From HXMU1420-13 sp963691715 (GTDB taxonomy: Bacteria > Bacteroidota > Rhodothermia > Balneolales > Balneolaceae): a DNA stretch of 64,000 nucleotides. Shown here piece by piece: positions 9,053 to 16,889 of this stretch. Both the position numbers and the translations under genes were made by a program. The stretch is from positions 2,294,001 to 2,358,000 of the forward strand of contig OY829281.1 of NCBI GenBank assembly GCA_963691715.1. The letters run 5' to 3'. The notes under the pieces are model-generated. The model did not search any database. It saw only the letters and a list, made by a program, of their open reading frames with translations, and was not told where the DNA came from. Position 1 is the stretch's first letter. Each line of letters begins with the position of its first letter.

Positions 9053-10170
9053 TATTTAGTATCGCTGCTATTATTTTTTCAATCTATGCAGTATTTAGCT
9101 TCTTTATATTAATTGGCTTTAGAAGAATACCTGAGAGTCAACTACTTTGTAATAACTTACCCACCGTATCTATATTAATTACTTGTAGGAACGAGGAGAA
9201 AGATCTCCCAACCTGTTTAGATTCATTATCAAAACTAAGCTACCCGAAAGAGTTGCTACAAGTTGTTTTAATAGATGATAATTCAACAGACAGCACATTA
9301 CATATTTTAAATGAATTTTCGGATCAATATGAACATGTGGTAAGCTTTTCTGCAAATGACTTTGCGCCTACCCATTTGGAAGCTAAAGCTAGAGGTATTT
9401 CTAGAGCTATTTCTAAAGCAGATGGAGAATGGCTATTCATAACTGATGCTGACGGAATTGTACCCAAACATTGGATTCAACATATGCTTAATGGAGTAAC
9501 AAAGGATACGGGACTTATTGTTGCGACTACAGAAACATTAAGCCCTACTTTTGTAGGAAAACTGGAAAAAATTATTGGTGCATATACGATTCCTATTGGT
9601 TGGGGACTTGCAGGTTGGGGATTACCCATTAATGCATTGGGTCCAAACATGGCTATAAGAAAATCGGTGTATGAAAAGTATGGGGGGTTAGAAAAGGCAG
9701 ATTTTAAAGTTGCAGAAGATCAAGCCATGTTTAATCTGGTAAATAAAAATGGTTATGATATTGTGTATCACATGGATAAGCATACCAAAATTAAACTAAA
9801 TCCTGTACAAAGTTTCAAACAAATTATTAGCCAACAAAGAAGATGGATAAAAGGTGGTTTTGAAGGAAATTCCTTGGAAAAACTTCTTATTAGTTTTCTT
9901 TTGCTTCTAGGGTTTAGCTTTAGTGTTTTTACATTTTGGATAATCTTTTTCTTACCCATTTATGGTATTAGCTTTGCAATGATAAAATTAGTGATGGATA
10001 CACTTATTTATTGGCAATATGGTAAGAAAACAAAAATCTCCGAATTAGTAGTATTGTCTCCTTTTTCTTTTATATATACCCTGATTGCCTTTATATGGAT
10101 TCCTGCAACCTTCATATTTAAGCGCGATATAGCTTGGTTGGGCGATGGCTACAAAGTAAAATACGAGTAA
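9049..10170 (+). CDS. Family 2 glycosyltransferase, membrane-bound
   Basis: GT2 glycosyltransferase of 373 residues. It has an N-terminal membrane helix (residues 1-24), then the GT-A domain with CRNEEKDLPTCLDSL, DDNSTDS, the metal-binding TDADG at residues 132-136, EDQ at 223-225 and QQRRW at about 262-266, the last being typical of processive or membrane-embedded GT2 enzymes. Two or more C-terminal hydrophobic segments (about 285-335 and 345-365) follow. The start is GTG 9049, overlapping the ACP stop. As the last gene of the acyl operon it probably glycosylates the lipid product; the acceptor is unknown. Confidence 0.87.
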   Translation: MIFSIAAIIFSIYAVFSFFILIGFRRIPESQLLCNNLPTVSILITCRNEEKDLPTCLDSLSKLSYPKELLQVVLIDDNSTDSTLHILNEFSDQYEHVVSFSANDFAPTHLEAKARGISRAISKADGEWLFITDADGIVPKHWIQHMLNGVTKDTGLIVATTETLSPTFVGKLEKIIGAYTIPIGWGLAGWGLPINALGPNMAIRKSVYEKYGGLEKADFKVAEDQAMFNLVNKNGYDIVYHMDKHTKIKLNPVQSFKQIISQQRRWIKGGFEGNSLEKLLISFLLLLGFSFSVFTFWIIFFLPIYGISFAMIKLVMDTLIYWQYGKKTKISELVVLSPFSFIYTLIAFIWIPATFIFKRDIAWLGDGYKVKYE

Positions 10171-10225
10171 CAAAGGGAAGTATTCTATACTAGCATTCCC
10201 CAATGCAAATATCTTCAAATTCGTT

Positions 10226-11314
10226 TTAAGATGGAACAATCCTGTATATACCACCACCTGTAGTTCCCACGTAAATAAATCCGTCTGGACCTTGTTTTAA
10301 GCTTCGAACACGACCAATTCCAGGTAATAATTCCGTTTTATCCATTACATTTTCTCCATTCAATGTTAATAGTTGAATGTGGGCAAATTTTAGAGAACCC
10401 ACAAGCAGGTGCCCTTTCCATTCCGGATATATATCGCTGGTAACAAAGGTCATGCCTGACGGAGCAATAGATGGGTCCCAATAAGTTACTGGGGGTTCCA
10501 TGCCTTCTCTGTACATTCCCTCAGCAAATGAAGTACCACTATAATTTATGCCAAAACTTAAAATAGGCCATCCATAATTTCCACCAGGCTGTATAACATT
10601 TACCTCGTCCCCACCTCTAGGTCCATGTTCATGAACCCACATAACCCCACTTAAGGGATTCATCTCCATGCCTTGGGGATTACGATGCCCATATGACCAA
10701 ACTGCGGGTATGGCATTTTCTTGATCAAAAAAAGGATTATCAACAGGTACGGTTCCATCATCATGTAATCGATAAACTTTACCAGCATTTTTTGATAGAT
10801 CTTGAGGTAACTCGTTTCGATTACCTCTATCCCCTATAGTAAAAAATAGATATCCATCGTTGTCAAATTCTATTCTACTTCCAAAGTGACGCCCACCTGT
10901 ATCATATGTTTCTCCTTTGTAAATATCTTCGATATTATCGATGGCATTACCATTCAATTTTGCTCTAAAAATCCCTGTATTTGATCCATTTTCATTAGAG
11001 TAAGAGTACGAAAAATAAATCCAGCCAGTTGCTTCATAATTTGGATGTACTTCAACATCTAAAAATCCTCCCTGTCCTCCTACTTCAAGATCATCTGGGA
11101 GGTTGCTTATCGTTGAGATTATTTCTCCATCTTTTATATGATACAAAGCACCAGAACGCTCTGTAACCAGCATGTCACCATTTGGTAACCAAGCCATTCC
11201 CCAAGGTATTTCAATTCCTTCAACATATAATTCTGCTTCATACTTTTGAGCTTGAAGTGCACCAAAAAAAAGTAGTGCTATGATTGGTGAAACAATGGAA
11301 GCTTTTATATTCAT
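10226..11314 (-). CDS. PQQ-dependent aldose sugar dehydrogenase family protein
   Basis: Secreted six-bladed propeller of 362 residues in the glucose/sorbosone dehydrogenase family (YliI-like), which oxidises aldoses with PQQ. An N-terminal signal peptide ends near residue 22 (GALQAQ). Family motifs seen are IPWGMAWLPNGDMLVTERSG at the start, GGQGGFLDVEVHP, GGRHFGSRIEFDNDGYLFFTIGDRG, GHRNPQGMEMNP, HEHGPRGGDEVN and PSGMTFV. No PQQ biosynthesis gene lies nearby, so the cofactor would come from elsewhere. It is convergent with the glycosyltransferase and lies just downstream of purU. Confidence 0.88.
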   Translation of the reverse strand: MNIKASIVSPIIALLFFGALQAQKYEAELYVEGIEIPWGMAWLPNGDMLVTERSGALYHIKDGEIISTISNLPDDLEVGGQGGFLDVEVHPNYEATGWIYFSYSYSNENGSNTGIFRAKLNGNAIDNIEDIYKGETYDTGGRHFGSRIEFDNDGYLFFTIGDRGNRNELPQDLSKNAGKVYRLHDDGTVPVDNPFFDQENAIPAVWSYGHRNPQGMEMNPLSGVMWVHEHGPRGGDEVNVIQPGGNYGWPILSFGINYSGTSFAEGMYREGMEPPVTYWDPSIAPSGMTFVTSDIYPEWKGHLLVGSLKFAHIQLLTLNGENVMDKTELLPGIGRVRSLKQGPDGFIYVGTTGGGIYRIVPS

Positions 11315-11323
11315 AATAAAGGA

Positions 11324-12187
11324 TTAATTAAAAATGATGGTTCTATTATCAGTAACCAAAGTTTTACGTTGGATATGTTTCCAAACTGCTCTGGATAGTA
11401 CTAGCGTTTCCAAATCCCGACCTTTTCTTACTAAATCTTTAACATCGTCTCGATGGGTAACACGCACAATATCTTGCTCAATGATGGGGCCTTCGTCCAA
11501 ATCTTCGGTAACGTAATGGCTGGTTGCTCCAATAATTTTAACCCCGCGTTCAAACGCTGAATGATACGGACGAGCACCAGGAAAAGCGGGCAGGAATGAA
11601 TGGTGTATGTTTATGATGTTATTGCGCCAAGCGTCAATAAATGAACCCGAAAGTATTTGCATATAACGTGCAAGAATCACTAGGTCTATATTGTAATCTT
11701 CAAGTAATTTAAGTTGCTTCTTCTCTTGTTCAATTTTATTAGCCTTAGTTATTGGAAGGTATTGGAAATCAATTCCAAATTTTTTGGTAATATCTTTTGC
11801 TTCTTCATGATTACTAATGATTAGGGGAATTTCTACTTCCCATTCTTTAGTTTGCCAACGACCTAGAATATCAAACAAACAATGTAATTGTTTAGAGACA
11901 AAAAGTGCCAGCCGCAAAGGTTGAGTTGTAAAATTTAACTTCCAATTAAATCTATATTTTTCTGATAATGAGTGTTGAATTTGCGTCCTCACTTCCTGGT
12001 GAGAAATATCAAAATCATCCATTTCCCAAGAAATTCGCATATAAAATTTGTTGCGAGTAGAATCCGAATGTTGGTCTAAATCAACAATATTTCCCCCATG
12101 TTGATGCACAAATTGTGTAACTGCTGCGATGATTCCTGGTTGATCATCACAAAAAATTCTTAATATGGCATGGTCGTTAGATGTCAT
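11324..12187 (-). CDS. purU: Formyltetrahydrofolate deformylase PurU
   Basis: PurU hydrolyses 10-formyl-THF to formate and THF, supplying formate for purine synthesis and balancing one-carbon pools. An N-terminal ACT domain (ILRIFCDDQPGIIAAVTQFVHQHGGNIVDLDQHSD) is followed by the formyltransferase fold with NIHHSFLPAFPGARPYHSAFERGV and HYVTEDLDEGPIIEQ, which carry the catalytic Asn, His and Asp. I chose ATG 12187 (287 residues, starting MTSNDHAILRIFC); a start at 12223 would add twelve residues and overlap the upstream thioredoxin-like gene by 32 bases. Confidence 0.93.
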   Translation of the reverse strand: MTSNDHAILRIFCDDQPGIIAAVTQFVHQHGGNIVDLDQHSDSTRNKFYMRISWEMDDFDISHQEVRTQIQHSLSEKYRFNWKLNFTTQPLRLALFVSKQLHCLFDILGRWQTKEWEVEIPLIISNHEEAKDITKKFGIDFQYLPITKANKIEQEKKQLKLLEDYNIDLVILARYMQILSGSFIDAWRNNIINIHHSFLPAFPGARPYHSAFERGVKIIGATSHYVTEDLDEGPIIEQDIVRVTHRDDVKDLVRKGRDLETLVLSRAVWKHIQRKTLVTDNRTIIFN

Positions 12188-12191
12188 AATA

Positions 12192-12647
12192 CTAATATAA
12201 AAACTGACGAAGTTCGTCAACATTCATATAACCGGTTCTCGATTTAAGTAAAGCGCCATCTGCATCTATAATTAACGTACCAGGAAAAACATAAACCCCA
12301 TACTTTTGAGCCCATTCTTTTGACATCATTTCCTTTCCGTTAAAAGAAATCAAATCTTCAGAATTTCCGTCAACTTTTGCTGGTATATAGCCAGCATCAA
12401 GTACAGCACGGACAGTAGAATCGGGATATACTTCTCTCTCCATAGCACGGCAATATTTACAACCAACTTCAAATACATCTACTAAAATTAGTTTTTCTTG
12501 TTCACGTGCTTCTTCTTGTGCCGTTGTGATACTCATCCAATCTGGTGCATTTACGACTTCAACAGGAGCAGTATTTTTCATTGCAGAGATAAAGTAGATG
12601 CCAATAAACACGGCAATGATGACTAATATTATGGCTTTTTTATTCAT
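12192..12647 (-). CDS. Membrane-anchored thioredoxin-like protein
   Basis: A 151-residue protein with an N-terminal membrane anchor (residues 4-22) and a thioredoxin fold carrying a CKYC redox motif in VDVFEVGCKYCRAMEREVYPD, followed by the cis-proline region YVFPGTLIIDADG. The fold and the spacing resemble the C-terminal domain of DsbD and SoxW/YyaL-type thioredoxins, so it probably reduces periplasmic disulfides. It precedes purU by four bases, but the two functions are not obviously linked. Confidence 0.8.
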   Translation of the reverse strand: MNKKAIILVIIAVFIGIYFISAMKNTAPVEVVNAPDWMSITTAQEEAREQEKLILVDVFEVGCKYCRAMEREVYPDSTVRAVLDAGYIPAKVDGNSEDLISFNGKEMMSKEWAQKYGVYVFPGTLIIDADGALLKSRTGYMNVDELRQFLY

Positions 12648-12689
12648 GAAATAAACGAACTCTAACTCATTGTTTGAGTGTTAAAATAC

Positions 12690-12697
12690 TATCTTTG
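12690..12697 (+). promoter_or_regulatory. Promoter -7 box upstream of the 66-residue protein
   Basis: TATCTTTG matches TAnnTTTG, with a TTG 17 bases upstream (12670-12672) as a possible -33 element. It lies between a divergent pair and 31 bases before the ATG at 12728; it shows that the longer reading frame starting at 12674 is not the true coding start. Confidence 0.55.
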
Positions 12698-12727
12698 TAC
12701 ATTTTAAATGAAATTCATTTACAAATT

Positions 12728-12928
12728 ATGTCAGAACCCATAGAGTCTTACAAATTGGGAACAATAAAAGTCACCATAACTAAAGATGACCGACCAAACA
12801 AATTATTGGTTCAATGTTTTGATGGGGAATATAAGTCGGAGTTTACAGTGAGTGAATATGAATTTAAAAATTATAGAAGGTTAATGAATCAAAGGATTAC
12901 TGATGCCTACAACAGAACAAGTGATTAG
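12728..12928 (+). CDS. Small conserved-looking protein of unknown function, 66 aa
   Basis: I do not recognise this protein. It is soluble, charged and short, beginning MSEPIESYKLGTIKVTITKDD, with alternating beta-strand-like stretches followed by a basic helix near the C-terminus (NYRRLMNQRITDAYNR). The ATG at 12728 is preferred over the TTG at 12674 because a promoter -7 box lies inside the longer version. It is transcribed divergently from the thioredoxin-like gene and converges with the Pycsar-effector-like gene 17 bases downstream. Confidence 0.6.
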   Translation: MSEPIESYKLGTIKVTITKDDRPNKLLVQCFDGEYKSEFTVSEYEFKNYRRLMNQRITDAYNRTSD

Positions 12929-12945
12929 TGGATATCTTATCAAAC

Positions 12946-13521
12946 TCAAACAACTGTTGCAAAAACAACAATAAAACTAAGTACCGATAACACAAGTCCT
13001 ATCATAAACACATTGTAAGATATTCTAAGCAATTGGTACTTTTTGGTAAGCACTTTCCCTAAACCATGAATATCTCTTGCCATGTTATCATATAGTCGGT
13101 TACTATCTTGCATAAGCTCCTCCATTCCTGTTACATAGTCTTCTTTTGAAAGGGTATGGAAATTTCCAAAAAAAAGAATATTCGCTCGATTTGCCCTAAC
13201 GTCCTCTAGGGTGATGGTTGCATTACTAACCCTTGGGCGAGCAGAAAGAACCGCGTAAACTAAGGACCCAAGGCATGTAAGTAATAAAATAGCAGTAGGT
13301 ATAAGTAGCCAGGGGTTAGAATCTATTTTTGGAGAAATTGATGCAATTACAATTGAGATAATAATACCATTTATTGATATCATAATATTTGATTTATTAT
13401 CAGCAATTGCACTTAATTCGATATGAGTACGGTAGGAGGTTCGGAACATATCCGAAACACCTCGGTTAGTAGAACCAATCTTTTTCTTTTTTTTTGATGC
13501 TTCTTCCATAATTTGTATCAA
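12946..13521 (-). CDS. Pycsar-effector-like membrane protein (PycTM/DUF5706 type)
   Basis: A 191-residue membrane protein. The segment from about residue 25 (DMFRTSYRTHIELSAIADNKSNIMISINGIIISIVIASI) is the hallmark of the transmembrane effector domain found in Pycsar antiphage systems, where cyclic pyrimidine nucleotides trigger membrane damage. Hydrophobic helices lie at about 46-62, 70-92 and 168-190, with a soluble stretch containing NILFFGNFHTLSKEDY between. Alternative start at 13509 (MEEASKKKKK). No cyclase gene is adjacent, so it may be an orphan or a housekeeping relative; many Bacteroidota carry such stand-alone copies. The family call is made from remembered motifs. Confidence 0.7.
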   Translation of the reverse strand: MIQIMEEASKKKKKIGSTNRGVSDMFRTSYRTHIELSAIADNKSNIMISINGIIISIVIASISPKIDSNPWLLIPTAILLLTCLGSLVYAVLSARPRVSNATITLEDVRANRANILFFGNFHTLSKEDYVTGMEELMQDSNRLYDNMARDIHGLGKVLTKKYQLLRISYNVFMIGLVLSVLSFIVVFATVV

Positions 13522-13617
13522 TTAAATATAAATAAACAATAAAACTAAGTTTACAATGATCTAGTGTCTCGGAATTAGAATATCAACAGTTAAACTAATA
13601 ATTTTACAATCAATAAT

Positions 13618-14496
13618 ATGCGATTTTTTAAGTTCTTATTTTTCTCGGTAATAGTAGTATTTATACAACTACAAGTACTAAGTGCGCAGAGCTTCGATTC
13701 TTTTTTAACAATTTTAGAACAAGCAGAATCAACAAATTCTTCCATTAGAATTGAGCTAAAAGAAGGGGATGATTTTTATGTAGGCGAATTATTATCGTTT
13801 TCAAAAAACGATGTTACAATTGAAATTTCGGCTGGTACTATTACAATTACTTTTGATAAAATTGATGAAATTCGAATTATTGATATCAGTAATGAAGAAG
13901 AACTTTGGTTTCCATTACATTCTGATAACCGACTATTTATTTATCCAACAGCGATAGCCAGCAAAGCTGGAACGGGTTACTATCAAAATATTTATGTGTT
14001 GTTTTCCAACTTATCTTATACCCCCATTAATGGGTTAAGTTTTAATCTTTTCTTTGGTAATATCCCAGAATTAATTTTTGATGAAAATATTTTTTCATTT
14101 GGTCTGAAGTATAGCTTAAAACCAATTAAAGATGTACATCTCGCTGTTAGCGCAAATAAATATGGGGATTTTATTTCTGAAAGTGGTGGTTTTACCACGT
14201 TCTCTACATTAGGAACGTATAGTTACCAAAATACAGATTTTACATTTGGTTTAGGTTTTGGGGCAAATGATGGTGAAATTTCTGACCCTATAGCTCTCTT
14301 TGGATTACAAACTAGGTTAAGAGAACGATTATCCTTCGTCGCCGAGAACCTGATTCTACCTGGTTCAGAATCTGCTGTATTTTCAGCTGGTTCTAGATTC
14401 CTAGGTAAACGCATTTCAGCAGATTTAGGATTCTTTTTTAACCCAGATGAATTTGAAACTATAGTGCCCTTTGTTTCATTCACAACAACCTTTTAA
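13618..14496 (+). CDS. Secreted barrel-like protein, paralogue 1
   Basis: A 292-residue exported protein of unknown function. It has a signal peptide (MRFFKFLFFSVIVVFIQLQVLSAQ) and a soluble N-terminal part (SFLTILEQAESTNSSIRIELKEGDDFYVG), then many alternating aromatic/hydrophobic strands ending in VPFVSFTTTF, an aromatic C-terminal residue typical of outer-membrane beta barrels. The next gene is a close paralogue of nearly equal length (292 against 293 residues) with the same start, middle (LWFPLHSDNRLFIYPTAI) and end, so this is a tandem duplication. Confidence 0.75.
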   Translation: MRFFKFLFFSVIVVFIQLQVLSAQSFDSFLTILEQAESTNSSIRIELKEGDDFYVGELLSFSKNDVTIEISAGTITITFDKIDEIRIIDISNEEELWFPLHSDNRLFIYPTAIASKAGTGYYQNIYVLFSNLSYTPINGLSFNLFFGNIPELIFDENIFSFGLKYSLKPIKDVHLAVSANKYGDFISESGGFTTFSTLGTYSYQNTDFTFGLGFGANDGEISDPIALFGLQTRLRERLSFVAENLILPGSESAVFSAGSRFLGKRISADLGFFFNPDEFETIVPFVSFTTTF

Positions 14497-14498
14497 AA

Positions 14499-14569
14499 GG
14501 CATACGCAATTTCCTAAGCCATACGGTAACTTGTATTATAAACAACCATTCGGAACCATAGGTTTTGAA
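14499..14569 (+). pseudogene. Decayed 5' fragment of homogentisate dioxygenase gene
   Basis: About 71 bases starting two bases after the stop of barrel paralogue 1 match hmgA positions 15706-15776 with only a handful of mismatches (shared blocks ggcatacgcaatttc, aacttgtattat, attcggaaccataggtttt). In the hmgA frame it still reads RHTQFPKPYGNLYYKQPFGT and then drifts to a stop. It corresponds to hmgA codons about 14-37, without the first codons and without the rest of the gene. This is a remnant of a duplication that once included the barrel gene plus the start of hmgA. Confidence 0.8.
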
Positions 14570-14689
14570 GAACTGTGCATCGCGCTTTACTGATGGGGAT
14601 TATTTACAGCACTTAACCCAAATAAAATCAAGGTATAAATACACTAAATTCTATTACTAACCTACCTCTTTCCTTTATACGATAACAAA

Positions 14690-15571
14690 ATGCGACTTTT
14701 TAAGTTCTTATTTATCTCGGTACTACTACTACTTATACAACTACAAATAGTAAATGCGCAAAGTGCCCATTCTTTTTTAACGATTTTAGAACAGGCAGAA
14801 TCAACCAATTCTACAATTAGAATTGAACTAAAAGATGGATATGACTTTTATGAAAGTAAATTATTATCATTTTCTAAAAATAGTGTTACGATTCATAATT
14901 CTGCTGGTTCTATAAGCATTAATTTTGATAGAATTGATGAAATTCAAATTATAAATATCAGTAATAATGAAAAACTTTGGTTTCCATTACATTCTGATAA
15001 TCGACTATTCATATACCCAACAGCCATCTCTAGCAAAGCCGAAAAAGGCTACATTCGAAATTTTTACTTGTTTTACACAAACTTTTCTTTTAATCCTATT
15101 AAAAACCTGAGTATGAATCTTGTTGTTAGTCATATTCCTACTCTTGAAACAACATTAGATGTAAATATTTTGTCGTTTGGTTTAAAATATAGCTTAAGAC
15201 CTTTTAAAGATATACATATAGCTATTAGTGCAAATAGATATAACCATTTGATTGATGATATTAACTCTTTCACAACATTCTTTACATTGGGTACCTATAG
15301 TTACAACAATACTGATTTCACACTTGGTTTAGGATTTGGTGCAAACGATGGTGAAATATTTGAGCCTGTAGCACTTTTTGGATTACAAACTAGATTCAGT
15401 GAACGACTTATTTTTGTAACTGAGAATCTAATACTTCCGAGTTTTGAAACTCCTGTTTTTTCTGCTGGTCCAAGATTTCTTGGAAAGAATATATCTACAG
15501 ACATAGGATTTTTCTTCTTACCAGACGAATTTAAAACGGTACCCTTTATTTCTTTTACTACAACCTTCTAG
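14690..15571 (+). CDS. Secreted barrel-like protein, paralogue 2
   Basis: A 293-residue exported protein of unknown function, clearly paralogous to the preceding one: same signal peptide type (MRLFKFLFISVLLLLIQLQ), the same N-terminal motif and the block LWFPLHSDNRLFIYPTAI, and the same C-terminal FISFTTTF. The conserved strands again suggest an outer-membrane barrel or a surface beta structure. It sits directly before the homogentisate operon, separated by a palindrome with a T tract, and shows no catalytic motif. Confidence 0.75.
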   Translation: MRLFKFLFISVLLLLIQLQIVNAQSAHSFLTILEQAESTNSTIRIELKDGYDFYESKLLSFSKNSVTIHNSAGSISINFDRIDEIQIINISNNEKLWFPLHSDNRLFIYPTAISSKAEKGYIRNFYLFYTNFSFNPIKNLSMNLVVSHIPTLETTLDVNILSFGLKYSLRPFKDIHIAISANRYNHLIDDINSFTTFFTLGTYSYNNTDFTLGLGFGANDGEIFEPVALFGLQTRFSERLIFVTENLILPSFETPVFSAGPRFLGKNISTDIGFFFLPDEFKTVPFISFTTTF

Positions 15572-15589
15572 AAAAACTTTAGATTATTT

Positions 15590-15611
15590 AGTTGTTATAA
15601 CAACTTTTTTC
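15590..15611 (+). terminator. Possible terminator after barrel paralogue 2
   Basis: A perfect 16-base palindrome AGTTGTTATAACAACT (six-base stem, TATA loop) is followed by a run of T residues, 18 bases after the stop codon. The stem is AT-rich and short, so the strength is uncertain. Confidence 0.5.
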
Positions 15612-15665
15612 TGTCTCTAAGCTACGAATTTGATATAATTGGTTAGCCTAACTAATCAGAGAAAA

Positions 15666-16826
15666 ATGCCTATATACCATCGTCTTGGGAAAATCCCACC
15701 AAAACGGCATACGCAATTTCGTAAGCCAGATGGAAACTTGTATTATGAACAACTATTCGGAACCATAGGTTTTGATGGAATGTCCACACTATCATACCAT
15801 GTTCATCGACCTACTATGGTTGCAGAAGTTGGCAAAGCCATAGATGTTTCTCCTAAAGTAGCCATTGGTAACAATATGAAATCGATGATGCTAAAGGGAT
15901 TAGACATCCAGCCAAAAGATGATTATTTGGATGCTAGAGAACCGATTCTCACAAATAGTGATGTAACCTTACATCTTGCTGCACCAAAAAAATCGCTTAC
16001 CGATTATTTTTACAAAAATACCGATGCCGATGAACTCATTTTTATCCATAAAGGTAGTGGAGTGCTTAGAACGTTCATTGGTAATATCGAATTTGTACCT
16101 GGTGATTACTTGCTCATTCCGCGAGGAATGATATATCAAATTTCCTTTAATGATGAACATAATCGGCATTTTATAACAGAATCTTTCGTACCCATTTACT
16201 CTCCAAAGCGATATCGAAATTGGTTTGGTCAGTATTTGGAACACTCACCCTATTGCGAAAGAGATTTGAAACTTCCTACCGAACTGGAGACTTACGACGA
16301 AAAAGGGGAGTTTCTGATCAAAATAAAGAAACAAGGGATGATCCATCATCTTACATATGCTTCTCATCCTTTTGATGTAATTGGCTGGGATGGATATAAT
16401 TTCCCCTACGGTTTTTCTATTTACAATTTCGAGCCTATTACAGGGCGTGTGCATCAACCGCCACCCGTTCATCAAACGTTTGAAACCTCGGCATTTGTAG
16501 TGTGTTCTTTTGTTCCAAGATTGTATGATTATCACCCACTAGCTATTCCTTCGCCTTATAATCATTCTAACATCGATTCAGATGAGGTGATTTATTATGC
16601 CGAGGGAGATTTTATGAGTCGTAATCATGTGGAAGAAGGCTACATTTCATTACACCCTGCTGGAATACCACATGGACCACATCCCGGTGCTTATGAAGCA
16701 AGTATTGGTAAAAAAGGCACCGAAGAATATGCCGTAATGGTGGATACTTTTAAGCCATTGCAGGTTACAGAAAACGCGTTAAAGATTGATGACGGCGTGT
16801 ATTATCAATCTTGGCTAGAAAAATAA
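15666..16826 (+). CDS. hmgA: Homogentisate 1,2-dioxygenase
   Basis: Opens the aromatic ring of homogentisate to maleylacetoacetate in tyrosine and phenylalanine degradation; non-haem Fe(II) enzyme. The N-terminus MPIYHRLGKIPPKRHTQFRKPDG is canonical and fixes the start at ATG 15666 (386 residues). Likely iron ligands are His300 and Glu307 in YNHSNIDSDEVIYY and His336 in HPAGIPHGPHPG; the spacing from His300 to His336 equals that between the two histidine ligands of the human enzyme. The FPYGFSIYNFEPITGRVHQPPPVHQTFE stretch is also typical. It heads a catabolic operon; no hydroxyphenylpyruvate dioxygenase gene is in the window. Confidence 0.93.
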   Translation: MPIYHRLGKIPPKRHTQFRKPDGNLYYEQLFGTIGFDGMSTLSYHVHRPTMVAEVGKAIDVSPKVAIGNNMKSMMLKGLDIQPKDDYLDAREPILTNSDVTLHLAAPKKSLTDYFYKNTDADELIFIHKGSGVLRTFIGNIEFVPGDYLLIPRGMIYQISFNDEHNRHFITESFVPIYSPKRYRNWFGQYLEHSPYCERDLKLPTELETYDEKGEFLIKIKKQGMIHHLTYASHPFDVIGWDGYNFPYGFSIYNFEPITGRVHQPPPVHQTFETSAFVVCSFVPRLYDYHPLAIPSPYNHSNIDSDEVIYYAEGDFMSRNHVEEGYISLHPAGIPHGPHPGAYEASIGKKGTEEYAVMVDTFKPLQVTENALKIDDGVYYQSWLEK

Positions 16827-16889
16827 TTCAAAAAAAAATTGTGGGGTATAATCATGAATTGACCTCACTGTATTACCCATTTAATATAT

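Noticed and set aside
14570..14689. Further hmgA remnant after the 71-base fragment
   Set aside because: Beyond about 14569 I could not find convincing similarity to hmgA by eye.
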